Shown here: positions 1 through 6,642 of the stretch, in pieces | Numbering within the stretch: position 1 is the first letter of the stretch | How the letters are laid out: each line of letters begins with the position of its first letter | From: CAYJAD01 sp964370015 | Lineage (GTDB): Bacteria > Desulfobacterota > Desulfovibrionia > Desulfovibrionales > Desulfovibrionaceae | Assembly (NCBI GenBank): GCA_964370015.1 | Contig: CAYJHD010000003.1 | Coordinates: 1-64,000 of the forward strand | Length of the DNA: 64,000 nt | Direction: 5' to 3' | Position numbers and translations under genes: made by a program | Notes under the pieces: model-generated | The model's database searches: none | Seen by the model: only the letters and a program-made list of their open reading frames with translations | Told to the model about the DNA's origin: nothing

Positions 1-54
1 CCCCGCAAGATGACCGATGCCGCTGTTACTGCCATTTACGAAGCAGCTTATTAA
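1..54 (+). CDS. C-terminal end of a gene entering from upstream; possibly iron-containing alcohol dehydrogenase
   Basis: Only the last 17 codons are present in frame 1, ending at a TAA stop at 52-54. The visible tail reads PRKMTDAAVTAIYEAAY. An NPR-x(n)-I-x-AAY ending is typical of group III iron-containing alcohol dehydrogenases, which are common in Desulfovibrio. That family match rests on a very short stretch and is a guess. A rho-independent terminator follows at 105-140, so this is the last gene of its transcript. Confidence 0.4.
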   Translation, partial: PRKMTDAAVTAIYEAAY

Positions 55-104
55 TATAGCATGAAAGTATGGGAGGGGATAAAATGTCCCCTCTCCATAA
101 AGAA

Positions 105-140
105 ACGGCCAGCAATAAAACATTGTTGGCCGTATTTTTT
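105..140 (+). terminator. Rho-independent terminator
   Basis: An 11-bp stem (ACGGCCAGCAA at 105-115 with TTGTTGGCCGT at 123-133, one G-T pair) is followed by a T run at 135-140. It closes the partial gene at the window's left edge. Confidence 0.85.
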
Positions 141-410
141 ATGGGCAAGGCTCATGGGAAGAAAACAATTTGTGAACAAAAGCTCCTTCCTCTGAAACCG
201 CTCTACGCTCTATTCGTAAAACTTGAAGATGCACCAGCGGTGACGCCTTTGTAAAAACTTCCCATGCGGCAATACATTGCATGTACATGTAAAATTTTGG
301 CATAGCGCGATTATGAACTATTTTCTCAAATAGATACGATACCAGCGCCATGCAATACGACCACACTGGAATTACATGGTATAAAATATTTCTGCCCTAA
401 GCACAAAACA

Positions 411-710
411 TTACAGCGCGCAACGAGTGAACTTGCGCACTTCACGCTCTATGGAAAGCCCTTCTGTTTGCTCAATAAATTTTGCAATATACGGCTGTTG
501 TAAATGCTTCATCCACATGGCTTTACTTTGCCATTCTTCATAGAAGAAGAATTTGTTAGGAGCTGTATCATCTTCAAACACATACGATTGAATACAACCA
601 ATATCCTTACGAACAGTGGAAAGCATGATGGCAGTGGCAGCAAGAAAAAGATCTCTCTTGTCTTCCTTAATGGTGGCAGAACCTGTAACGATAAATTCAC
701 TTGATGACAT
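411..710 (-). CDS. Antibiotic biosynthesis monooxygenase (ABM/YgiN-like) domain protein
   Basis: A 99-residue single-domain protein of the dimeric alpha-beta barrel fold. Visible family features are the N-terminal strand FIVTGSATIKEDKRDLFLAAT, the central region with IGCIQSYVFEDD and FFFYEEWQSKAMWMKHLQQPYIAKF, and a short C-terminal strand. Members include quinol monooxygenases and heme-degrading or purely structural relatives. The substrate cannot be told from sequence. The start at 710 is supported by a GAGGG ribosome-binding site 7 nt upstream. It appears to be a single-gene unit downstream of, and convergent with nothing near, dnaJ. Confidence 0.8.
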   Translation of the reverse strand: MSSSEFIVTGSATIKEDKRDLFLAATAIMLSTVRKDIGCIQSYVFEDDTAPNKFFFYEEWQSKAMWMKHLQQPYIAKFIEQTEGLSIEREVRKFTRCAL

Positions 711-850
711 AATATACCCTCAAAACATAAATCCTAAAAGGTTACTACACTCATAAAGTCTAGAGTTTTTCTTGTCAACTTAGCAAAGTGCTTTTTTTAC
801 GTACGTGCTCACAAAATATTTACACCATATCCTGAGTATACTCTCGTAAA

Positions 851-884
851 ATAAAAAGCCCCCGCGCAAACATGCACAAGGGCT
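851..884 (-). terminator. Terminator downstream of dnaJ
   Basis: Read on the minus strand, AGCCC(TT)GTGC pairs with GCGC(GG)GGGCT and a TTTTTAT tract follows at 857-851. It sits about 35 bp past the dnaJ stop and separates dnaJ from the ABM gene. Confidence 0.7.
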
Positions 885-918
885 CAAGACATGTATAAAA
901 AACAATATGGTAAAAAAA

Positions 919-2034
919 CTAATCGAGGCCCATGACCTTGGCAGCTTTTTTGGTGGCTTTTTTCAATTTATTCATGACACCTTCTTCGGGCGCATGTTTT
1001 TCAAATTCGCGTAAGAGCTCTTCTTGCTTTTCGCTGATACGTGTGGGGGTCACGATGATTACCTCCACAAGAAGATCGCCGCGCGTATTGCGCCCAAGCA
1101 CAGGCATGCCTTCTTCTTTTATACGAAGCACAGTGCCGCTTTGAATACCCTTGGGGATTTCCAGCGTCACAGGCTCTTTTAAAGAAGGCACTTCCAATTT
1201 ATGACCCAAGATGGCTTGCACAAAAGTAATTTCTTGCGTGAACACAAGATCATTGCCTTGGCGACGGAAGGTCTTATCTTTTTCGACGCTCACAACCACA
1301 TATAGATCACCGGCAGGGCCGCCATTGTGACCCATTTCGCCTTCACCGCGCACACGCAAACGTGTACCGCTGTCTACACCGGCAGGAATACGCACGGAAA
1401 GCTCTCTGGTTTCTTCCACAATACCTTGGCCCTTACAACGGGGACAAGGCTTGGCAATGATATGCCCTTCGCCGCGACACACAGGACAAGGCGTGGAAAT
1501 TTGGAAAAAGCCTTGATTACGGCGCACTTGACCTGCACCGCCACATTGTTGGCAAACTTCTGGCTTGGTGCCTGGGGCTGCACCGGAGCCTTCGCAATCG
1601 CCACACAAAACACGTTTGGGCAATTGCAATAAGATTTCATCGCCATTGGCAGCTTGGGCAAAGGTAATTTTTAGATTGTAGCGCAAGTCCGAACCACGCA
1701 TGGCGCGGGGGCCCGAAGATCCACTGCTAAATCCAAATAAATCGCCAAAAATATCGCTGAAATGGGAGAAAACATCTTCTGTGCTACCAAAGCCGGAGCT
1801 GGCATTACCATTGACGCCTGCATGGCCAAAGCGATCGTAACGTGCGCGGCGTTCAGGGTCGCGCAGCACGTCATAAGCTTCGGCAGCTTCTTTAAATTTT
1901 TGTTCTGCCTCAGGATTGTCCGGATTGCGATCTGGGTGATACTGCATGGCTAAGCGGCGATAAGATGTTTTTATCTCGCTTTCACTGGCCTCACGCGTTA
2001 CTTCTAAAACTTCGTAATAATCTCTTTGACTCAT
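919..2034 (-). CDS. dnaJ: Chaperone protein DnaJ (Hsp40)
   Basis: A 371-residue type I DnaJ, the normal length. It is the co-chaperone that delivers unfolded clients to DnaK and stimulates its ATPase. Domains in order: J domain (residues 1-70) with the HPD tripeptide in MQYHPDRNPD; a Gly/Phe-rich linker (about 75-110); a zinc-binding region with four CxxCxGxG-type motifs (CGDCEGSG, CQQCGGAG, CPVCRGEG, CPRCKGQG, about 145-210); and a C-terminal substrate-binding domain. The ATG at 2034 begins MSQRDYYEVLEV, the usual start, though no strong ribosome-binding site precedes it. dnaK and grpE are not in the window, so the gene is unlinked from them. Terminators flank it on both sides, suggesting a monocistronic unit. 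Confidence 0.98.
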   Translation of the reverse strand: MSQRDYYEVLEVTREASESEIKTSYRRLAMQYHPDRNPDNPEAEQKFKEAAEAYDVLRDPERRARYDRFGHAGVNGNASSGFGSTEDVFSHFSDIFGDLFGFSSGSSGPRAMRGSDLRYNLKITFAQAANGDEILLQLPKRVLCGDCEGSGAAPGTKPEVCQQCGGAGQVRRNQGFFQISTPCPVCRGEGHIIAKPCPRCKGQGIVEETRELSVRIPAGVDSGTRLRVRGEGEMGHNGGPAGDLYVVVSVEKDKTFRRQGNDLVFTQEITFVQAILGHKLEVPSLKEPVTLEIPKGIQSGTVLRIKEEGMPVLGRNTRGDLLVEVIIVTPTRISEKQEELLREFEKHAPEEGVMNKLKKATKKAAKVMGLD

Positions 2035-2085
2035 AATTCACACAAAAAGGTTGTAAGCTTTTACCACAATGCTCATATGACTTTA

Positions 2086-2109
2086 CAAAAAAGGCCGGAA
2101 AAACCGGCC
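2086..2109 (-). terminator. Terminator downstream of rpoZ
   Basis: On the minus strand GGCCGG (2109-2104), a 5-nt loop and CCGGCC (2098-2093) are followed by a T run at 2092-2087. It ends the rpoZ transcript 25 bp past the stop. Confidence 0.85.
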
Positions 2110-2133
2110 CCGTGGTCATATGTCATCTAGCCA

Positions 2134-2379
2134 TTAAGCAAGTTCGTTGTTATCTTGCTCAGCAGACTTTTGATCTTGGGCCTTATAATAGGAAGAGTCT
2201 TCTGGCAAAACCTTTCCAGCGGCAATTTCGCGAAGGGCAGTTACCACTTCCTTATTACGGCTTTCGACGAGGCATTCATAGCCTTCGCGGTATTGATGAA
2301 TACGTTTAATTGCCATTTGCACAAGCAAAAAACGATTGTCTACGCGTTCCTGACAGTCTTCTACGGTAATACGTGCCAT
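2134..2379 (-). CDS. rpoZ: DNA-directed RNA polymerase omega subunit
   Basis: An 81-residue protein matching the omega subunit, which helps fold and stabilise the beta' subunit of RNA polymerase. The N-terminal segment MARITVEDCQERVDNRFLLVQMAIKRIHQY followed by NKEVVTALREIAAGKV corresponds to the family's MARVTVEDC...NRFELV...AxxRARQ...NKxxVxALREIAxGxV core. The C-terminal tail is acidic and disordered-looking, as is usual. The ATG at 2379 has a GGAG site 7 nt upstream. A sigma-70-type promoter lies at 2401-2428 and a terminator directly downstream, so it is transcribed alone. The common neighbour spoT/gmk is absent here. Confidence 0.96.
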   Translation of the reverse strand: MARITVEDCQERVDNRFLLVQMAIKRIHQYREGYECLVESRNKEVVTALREIAAGKVLPEDSSYYKAQDQKSAEQDNNELA

Positions 2380-2400
2380 TGAAGTTCTCCGTGCGGGTTA

Positions 2401-2428
2401 AATATAATACCTTTTTGTCCCTTGTCTA
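2401..2428 (-). promoter_or_regulatory. Predicted sigma-70 promoter of rpoZ
   Basis: On the minus strand TAGACA (2428-2423), a 16-bp spacer and TATATT (2406-2401) each match consensus at 5 of 6 positions. The implied leader to the rpoZ ATG is about 15 nt and contains the ribosome-binding site. Confidence 0.6.
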
Positions 2429-2645
2429 GAAGGACAACAAAGTCTTTTTCGCATTTTACAAGTATAAAACGCTCCCATGGTGCAAAAAAAGGCGTTAAAA
2501 GAAGAGATATTTGCCAAAAAGGATTAAGGCTTGACTTTGCGGCAAAAGGAGCATATCGCCCTATCTCGCATCATAGATAGGACAAAGACAGTATAGAAGC
2601 TATCTTTGCTTGTCAAGTCAGAACACTCCCATAATATGAGGAAAT

Positions 2646-3389
2646 ATGAAAAAAAATTCGCGATCTTTTGCACAACAACTTTGTGTAAAAACCATTGGCA
2701 AAGCCATGCAACAAACCAATATGATAGGCCCAGGTGCTCGCATTGGTATAGCCGTATCCGGCGGTGTGGACTCCTTTGTGCTCTTAAAAAGCTTGCATAT
2801 TCGTCAAAGAATTGTGCCTTTCCCCTTTGAAATTATGGCCTTGCATGTGAACCCAGGCTTTGACCCCACCAGTCATGCCGCGCTGATACCTTGGCTGGAG
2901 GAACACGGCATAGCCTCCCATATAGATGTTACAGACCATGGCCCCCATGCCCATTCAGAAGAAAATCAGCGCAATTCTCCGTGCTTTCGTTGTGCATGGC
3001 TTCGCCGTAAGCGTTTATTTGAATTGTGCATGCAATACAATTTAACGCATTTGGCCTTTGGACATACGGCCGACGATTTGGTGCACACCTTTTTCATGAA
3101 TTTATGCCAAAATGGTCGCGTGGACGGCATGAGTATGAATGAGCCTTTCTTCGACGGTAAATTGCAAGTCATCCGCCCCATGCTCTTGGTGGAAAAAAAA
3201 CATGTGATACGCGCCTCGCGCCAATGGGATTTGCCCATCTGGAAAAATCCTTGCCCTTCTGCTGGCAGCACCAAACGCTCTGAAATGGAAGATAAACTTA
3301 AAGATCTTTACACCGTGTATAAAGATGCACAGCGTTGCGTCTACAACGGCCTCCAACGTTGGCAATTAGAAAAGCATGTACAAAAATAA
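2646..3389 (+). CDS. TtcA-like PP-loop tRNA thiolation protein
   Basis: A 247-residue N-type ATP pyrophosphatase. The PP-loop SGGVDS at about residues 37-42 binds and adenylates with ATP. A CxxC pair follows in SPCFRCAWLRRKRLFE (about 115-120), and a further cysteine in KNPCPSAGSTKR lies at about 203. The three cysteines placed this way match TtcA, the [4Fe-4S] enzyme that makes 2-thiocytidine at position 32 of tRNA. FGHTADDLVHTFFMNL is the family's GHHxDD-type motif, with T replacing the second H. The C-terminal DLPIWKNPCP is also TtcA-like. The ATG at 2646 follows a GAGG site. A paralogous use (another tRNA thiolation) cannot be excluded. Confidence 0.85.
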   Translation: MKKNSRSFAQQLCVKTIGKAMQQTNMIGPGARIGIAVSGGVDSFVLLKSLHIRQRIVPFPFEIMALHVNPGFDPTSHAALIPWLEEHGIASHIDVTDHGPHAHSEENQRNSPCFRCAWLRRKRLFELCMQYNLTHLAFGHTADDLVHTFFMNLCQNGRVDGMSMNEPFFDGKLQVIRPMLLVEKKHVIRASRQWDLPIWKNPCPSAGSTKRSEMEDKLKDLYTVYKDAQRCVYNGLQRWQLEKHVQK

Positions 3390-3531
3390 AAAAATTCAAT
3401 ATCCTCGTGCCAGTGTTGCACATTATCCACTTGACGCCTTGGCAAAAGAGGCTTATTTGTGCCCACACATAAGGATATTCCTAGTAAATAACTAGCATTT
3501 CCTTCATCCTATTATTTTCGTACGAGGTTAC

Positions 3532-4425
3532 ATGTTTTTTCATAAACATCACATAGTTATCATAAAAAGCGATGCTAAAGGGCAAAGCCGTAAATTCCGC
3601 TTTCGCCTTTGGCCTTTGCTCATACTTGCCTTTGTGTTTGTGGGACTGTTGGCCAGCACATCATGGCTAGGTATACAATATGTGCAAAACAGGCAGATTG
3701 CTGCCCAATTACAACTCAGCCAAGACACATTGGAAGATCAAAATGCACAGCTTTTTTCCTTGCGCCAAAAAATTCAAGACCTTACGCAAAACTTCAAGCG
3801 AATAGAACGCTTTGACGCCAAAATACGCCAAATGCTCGATCTCAATGCGGACTTAGGCTCGGTGGAAAGCAGCAGCGAAGATATCACAAGCACGCCACTG
3901 CCCCTGCACAAGCCCAGCCTCATGGCGCGACGCATGCAAAGCTTCTTGAGCCAGCTTGGTAGTGATATGGAGCTGGAAGAAGTCAGTCAGCAAGAATTGC
4001 TCAAGGCTTTGCGCCTCAAGGAAAAATCCTTATCCACTTCTCCTTCCATATGGCCTGTGCGCGGTAGAATTAACTCCAGCTTTGGCTATCGTCGTGCTCC
4101 CTTTGGCGGACATAGAAGCTTCCACAAAGGCATTGATATTAAAGGCGCCATGGGCGCACCCATATTGGCTTCAGCGGCGGGTGTCGTCAAAAGTGCCGGT
4201 TACGATGGAGCTTATGGCATAGTTGTGGTCATTGACCATGGCGGCGGCGTGGTGACCAAATACGCGCATATGCAAATAGCCAGCGTTAAAGCCGGTCAAA
4301 GAGTCAAACGCGGAGAAACCGTGGGCCGTGTGGGCATGACAGGACGCACCACAGGGCCACACTTACACTATGAAGTGGTGGTGGGCGGCGTACCGCGCGA
4401 CCCCATGAAATACATGCTGGACTAA
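3532..4425 (+). CDS. M23 family metallopeptidase, membrane-anchored cell-wall endopeptidase
   Basis: A 297-residue protein with a cytoplasmic basic N-terminus, one membrane segment (about residues 27-48, LLILAFVFVGLLASTSWLGIQYV), a coiled-coil stretch (about 50-105) and a C-terminal M23 (LytM) domain (about 175-295). The zinc ligands are visible: HKGIDI (H and D) and the C-terminal HLH in TGPHLHYEVV. The domain is therefore predicted catalytically intact. It would cut peptide cross-links in peptidoglycan on the periplasmic side. Coiled coil plus LytM resembles MepM and NlpD/EnvC-type proteins, so it could instead act mainly as an amidase regulator. GAGG precedes the ATG; a terminator follows at 4481-4511. 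Confidence 0.92.
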   Translation: MFFHKHHIVIIKSDAKGQSRKFRFRLWPLLILAFVFVGLLASTSWLGIQYVQNRQIAAQLQLSQDTLEDQNAQLFSLRQKIQDLTQNFKRIERFDAKIRQMLDLNADLGSVESSSEDITSTPLPLHKPSLMARRMQSFLSQLGSDMELEEVSQQELLKALRLKEKSLSTSPSIWPVRGRINSSFGYRRAPFGGHRSFHKGIDIKGAMGAPILASAAGVVKSAGYDGAYGIVVVIDHGGGVVTKYAHMQIASVKAGQRVKRGETVGRVGMTGRTTGPHLHYEVVVGGVPRDPMKYMLD

Positions 4426-4480
4426 GGCAAAGCATGCCATGACTGCCTTGTGCAGTGCTCAGCAGACAACTCTTCCCATG

Positions 4481-4511
4481 AAAAAGCTTGCCCCAAAGGC
4501 AGGCTTTTTTT
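4481..4511 (+). terminator. Terminator of the M23 peptidase gene
   Basis: AAGCTTGCC pairs with GGCAGGCTT across a short loop and is followed by seven Ts ending at 4511. Confidence 0.85.
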
Positions 4512-4592
4512 GCGCGTATTCCAGTAAAAAAAATACGCCCATGAAGCCCATTTGCGCCGAGTGGTTAAAATTATTATACTAATCATCACAAG

Positions 4593-4608
4593 CACTAAAG
4601 TGACACTT
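4593..4608. promoter_or_regulatory. Overlapping dyads upstream of the sigma-54 promoter; possible activator site
   Basis: CACTAAAGTG (4593-4602) and AAGTGACACTT (4598-4608) are two overlapping dyads about 60-75 bp upstream of the -24 element. That is a plausible place for a bacterial enhancer-binding protein. The role is inferred from position only. Confidence 0.3.
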
Positions 4609-4664
4609 GAGCAATTTTATCAATAATTTTAGCATATTATACATTTTCACCATAAGCACCTATT

Positions 4665-4681
4665 TTGGCACATCATTTGCT
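4665..4681 (+). promoter_or_regulatory. Predicted sigma-54 (RpoN) promoter
   Basis: TTGGCACATCATTTGCT contains TGGCAC and TTGC with the exact GG-to-GC distance required for -24/-12 promoters and matches every strongly conserved base. The expected start point is about 12 nt after the GC, near 4691-4692. A TATAAT at 4681-4686 is also present but has no reasonable -35 box at 16-18 bp. This is the best -24/-12 match I saw between genes in the window. Confidence 0.7.
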
Positions 4682-4690
4682 ATAATATTA

Positions 4691-4762
4691 GCACCTTCCT
4701 TCCTTTTGCTTAAAGCCTCCTCTTAAGCGAGCGACCTACGCGGTGTAGGTCGCTCTTTTTTT
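4691..4762 (+). ncRNA. Candidate sigma-54-dependent small RNA with anti-Shine-Dalgarno loop
   Basis: No open reading frame is evident. The predicted transcript of about 70 nt runs from the -24/-12 start point to a strong terminator. It starts with an unpaired pyrimidine-rich stretch (CCTTCCTTCC, 4694-4703). Next comes a hairpin whose arms GCTTAA (4708-4713) and TTAAGC (4723-4728) present the 9-nt loop AGCCTCCTC, which contains CCTCC, the complement of the Shine-Dalgarno core. A terminator hairpin ends the unit. This layout (short, RpoN-driven, C/U-rich loop, poly-U end) recalls Qrr-type and CCUCC-loop regulatory RNAs of other bacteria in architecture only. It could instead be a leader of the downstream permease, but the terminator argues against that. 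Confidence 0.45.
4729..4762 (+). terminator. Strong terminator ending the candidate small RNA
   Basis: A perfect 11-bp stem (GAGCGACCTAC at 4729-4739 with GTAGGTCGCTC at 4745-4755) is followed by seven Ts (4756-4762). It lies 40 bp before the permease gene, so it is not that gene's terminator. The M23 gene already has its own. Confidence 0.92.
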
Positions 4763-4802
4763 ACCCCATGAAAACACGACTCGCCTTGACACCTCTGTCT
4801 GC

Positions 4803-5615
4803 ATGCCGCATGATGGAAAGATGCTATACTCAATACCGCGAAAATATAAAAAATACACCCTACCCTTGAGTGGCCTATTCCTTTGCGCTGTTTTTATATG
4901 GTGGGGTTTTGGTGCAGAAGAAGGCCTTTATCACTGGCAGTGGAAGCGAGCAATTCAGCATATAGTAAGGTACCGCTCCGGCGAGTGGATTGTGGGCCCC
5001 TTAATTGAAGGCCTCGTGGTCACATTACAAATTGTGGGCGTGAGCTTTTTGCTCTCTCTAGCTTTGGGCCTTGGCACAGCACTTTTGCGGTACATTCCTT
5101 CCAAGGTGGGGCAAACGCTGGCTTCGGCCTATGTGGGACTTGTGCGCAATACCCCTTTGCTCATTCAACTTTTTGTCATGTATTTTGTGATTGCGCCTGT
5201 ATTTAATTTGAGCCCCTTTTGGGCCGCCGCATGGACACTTGCAGCCTTTGAGGGCGCTTATATGGCAGAAATATTCCGTGCAGGCCTTGGCAGCGTCTCC
5301 AAAGATCAATGGGACGCGGCCTACTCTTCGGGATTTTCCACTTCGCAAATTTTTCGCTTCATTGTTTTACCCCAAGCATTTAGGCGCATTTTACCGCCAC
5401 TCACAGGGCAAACGATTTCACTTATCAAAGATTCTGCATTGGTTTCTGCCATTGCCATTCCAGAGCTCACCATGCAGGCTCAAGTGCTCATTGCAGAAAC
5501 ATTTTTATCATTGGAATTATGGATTTTAGTGGCAGTTATTTATGTACTAATCTCCCTTTTGGTGACCATTCCTGCCAAAATGCTTGAAAGACGCTATGCA
5601 TGGCAGTGGCTTTAG
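4803..5615 (+). CDS. Polar amino-acid ABC transporter permease (HisM/GlnP family)
   Basis: A 270-residue inner-membrane permease with about six membrane spans. It moves an amino acid through the membrane in a binding-protein-dependent importer. The family's cytoplasmic EAA loop is clear in SKDQWDAAYSSGFSTSQIFRFIVLPQAFRRILPPL, and TLQIVGVSFLLSLALG and LVRNTPLLIQLFVMY are typical of the HisM/GlnP group. An extra N-terminal hydrophobic stretch (about 18-38) precedes the usual core. The start is uncertain: ATGs at 4803 and 4821 are both possible and neither has a good ribosome-binding site; TTGACA at 4787 could be a -35 box. No binding protein or ATPase gene is adjacent, which is unusual, so partners must be encoded elsewhere. 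Confidence 0.92.
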   Translation: MPHDGKMLYSIPRKYKKYTLPLSGLFLCAVFIWWGFGAEEGLYHWQWKRAIQHIVRYRSGEWIVGPLIEGLVVTLQIVGVSFLLSLALGLGTALLRYIPSKVGQTLASAYVGLVRNTPLLIQLFVMYFVIAPVFNLSPFWAAAWTLAAFEGAYMAEIFRAGLGSVSKDQWDAAYSSGFSTSQIFRFIVLPQAFRRILPPLTGQTISLIKDSALVSAIAIPELTMQAQVLIAETFLSLELWILVAVIYVLISLLVTIPAKMLERRYAWQWL

Positions 5616-5658
5616 AAATAGTCTAAAAGAACTTTAGAAAATTTTGCACAAATTTCCC

Positions 5659-5685
5659 TAAAGTTCTTATGTTTTTGACCGATGT
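5659..5685 (+). promoter_or_regulatory. Predicted sigma-28 (FliA) promoter of the flgM operon
   Basis: TAAAGTTC, 11 bp, then ACCGATGT: a close match to the enteric consensus TAAAGTTT-N11-GCCGATAA (7/8 and 5/8). It lies about 20 bp upstream of the first gene's ATG. FlgM being under its own target sigma factor is a known circuit. Confidence 0.75.
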
Positions 5686-5703
5686 TGTAGTTGAGGGACT
5701 ATC

Positions 5704-6147
5704 ATGCAACACGCTACCAATCTACATACACGCATCATGCTACAGCAATATGAGCTGCAGCTTCTAACGGCGCGCCGTTTGGCACGCCATCGTTATAAGC
5801 AGCGCATGGAAGCCGGAGAAGATGCCCCTGAGCAAGTAGATCCTAAAGAAGCGCGTAAGCTTGTGGTGCAAAAAGTAGCTCGAGAGCTGTATGAAAGCAT
5901 GCTCTCCACAGGCACTGATAATCCCATGGTGGATACCATTATTAAAAAGCTCAGCTTTGCCTTGGGCACGCAAGTTCTCTTGCAATACCCAACTCCATCT
6001 CCTTTACAAGATGAGCATTTGCGCTTATTACGTGCCCCCGAAGAAGGACAAACGGCGCCGGTGCCCTTCACTGAAGAGGAAAATGTTAAGGCATTGCATT
6101 TATTATGGTCGGTGGTTTTAAAAACAGTGGAAGAAAGCACCATTTAA
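5704..6147 (+). CDS. Conserved hypothetical protein co-transcribed with flgM
   Basis: A 147-residue soluble, largely helical protein with no family that I can name with confidence. It begins MQHATNLHTRIMLQQYELQLLTARRLARHRYKQRM, rich in Arg and Gln, then EARKLVVQKVARELYESMLSTG, NPMVDTIIKKLSFALGTQVLLQYPTPS, and a C-terminal helix. GAGGG precedes the ATG by 6 nt. It follows a sigma-28 promoter and lies 78 bp before flgM. From memory, a small hypothetical gene sits beside flgM in other Desulfovibrio genomes too, so a flagellar function (chaperone or export-related) is a reasonable inference, but no motif shows it. Confidence 0.7.
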   Translation: MQHATNLHTRIMLQQYELQLLTARRLARHRYKQRMEAGEDAPEQVDPKEARKLVVQKVARELYESMLSTGTDNPMVDTIIKKLSFALGTQVLLQYPTPSPLQDEHLRLLRAPEEGQTAPVPFTEEENVKALHLLWSVVLKTVEESTI

Positions 6148-6225
6148 TGGCATATTTTTTGCATTTTAATTTTAGAAATTTTTACTAGGTAGAAAATGCA
6201 CGGGCGAGACCCAAGGGGAGTTATC

Positions 6226-6546
6226 ATGCAAATTTCTTCGCAGAGCAATCCGGTTCAACTATATCAACAAAGTACGGATATCACAGCGCAAATACAAGGT
6301 GACACACAGGTAAAAGCCACCAAGGCTGATGCTGTGTCAAAAAACCCGCAAGGCGATAGCGTCACCATTTCTGCCGATGCCAAATTACTGGCTGAAGCCA
6401 ATAGAGCTGCCTCCACAGAAGACGGCAGTCGCGCCGCCATGATAGCTGGCCTACGTGAGCAAGTGCAAAATGGCACCTATACCCCCAACGCCACCAGCAT
6501 AGCTCAGGGCATCATGCGCGAAGATAGTGCTCTCTTTCATATGTAA
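6226..6546 (+). CDS. flgM: Negative regulator of flagellin synthesis, anti-sigma-28 factor
   Basis: A 106-residue FlgM, the usual size. It holds sigma-28 inactive until the hook is complete, then is exported through the flagellum. The disordered N-terminal half is rich in Gln, Ser and Thr. The sigma-binding C-terminal half contains DSVTISADAKLLAEANRAA and SRAAMIAGLREQVQNGTYTPNATSIAQGIMREDSALF, which match the family's D-x-V-x-LS and R-x-x-x-I-x-x-L-x-x-x-I-x-x-G-x-Y-x-x-D pattern. I start at 6226, where GGGGAG stands 6 nt upstream; an upstream in-frame ATG at 6196 lacks such a site. It is the second gene of the operon driven from 5659-5685. Confidence 0.92.
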   Translation: MQISSQSNPVQLYQQSTDITAQIQGDTQVKATKADAVSKNPQGDSVTISADAKLLAEANRAASTEDGSRAAMIAGLREQVQNGTYTPNATSIAQGIMREDSALFHM

Positions 6547-6585
6547 TGCATCATAAGCCTTACGGGCTTTTGACCCAAAATATAC

Positions 6586-6625
6586 AAAAACTCCCCACAT
6601 GGTCATGCCGTGCGGGGAGTTTTTT
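6586..6625. terminator. Bidirectional terminator between flgM and thiL
   Basis: AAAAACTCCCC(A)CA(T)GG pairs with CC(G)TG(C)GGGGAGTTTTT, with A and T runs on both sides. It can end both convergent transcripts. Confidence 0.88.
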
Positions 6626-6642
6626 ACATATATGACATTTTT

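Noticed and set aside
139..366. 75-residue minus-strand frame between the left-edge gene and the ABM gene
   Set aside because: No ribosome-binding site, no family resemblance and odd composition; the region looks noncoding.
4681..4686. TATAAT read as a sigma-70 -10 box for the small RNA
   Set aside because: No acceptable -35 box at 16-18 bp, while the overlapping -24/-12 match is complete. It is kept only as an alternative.
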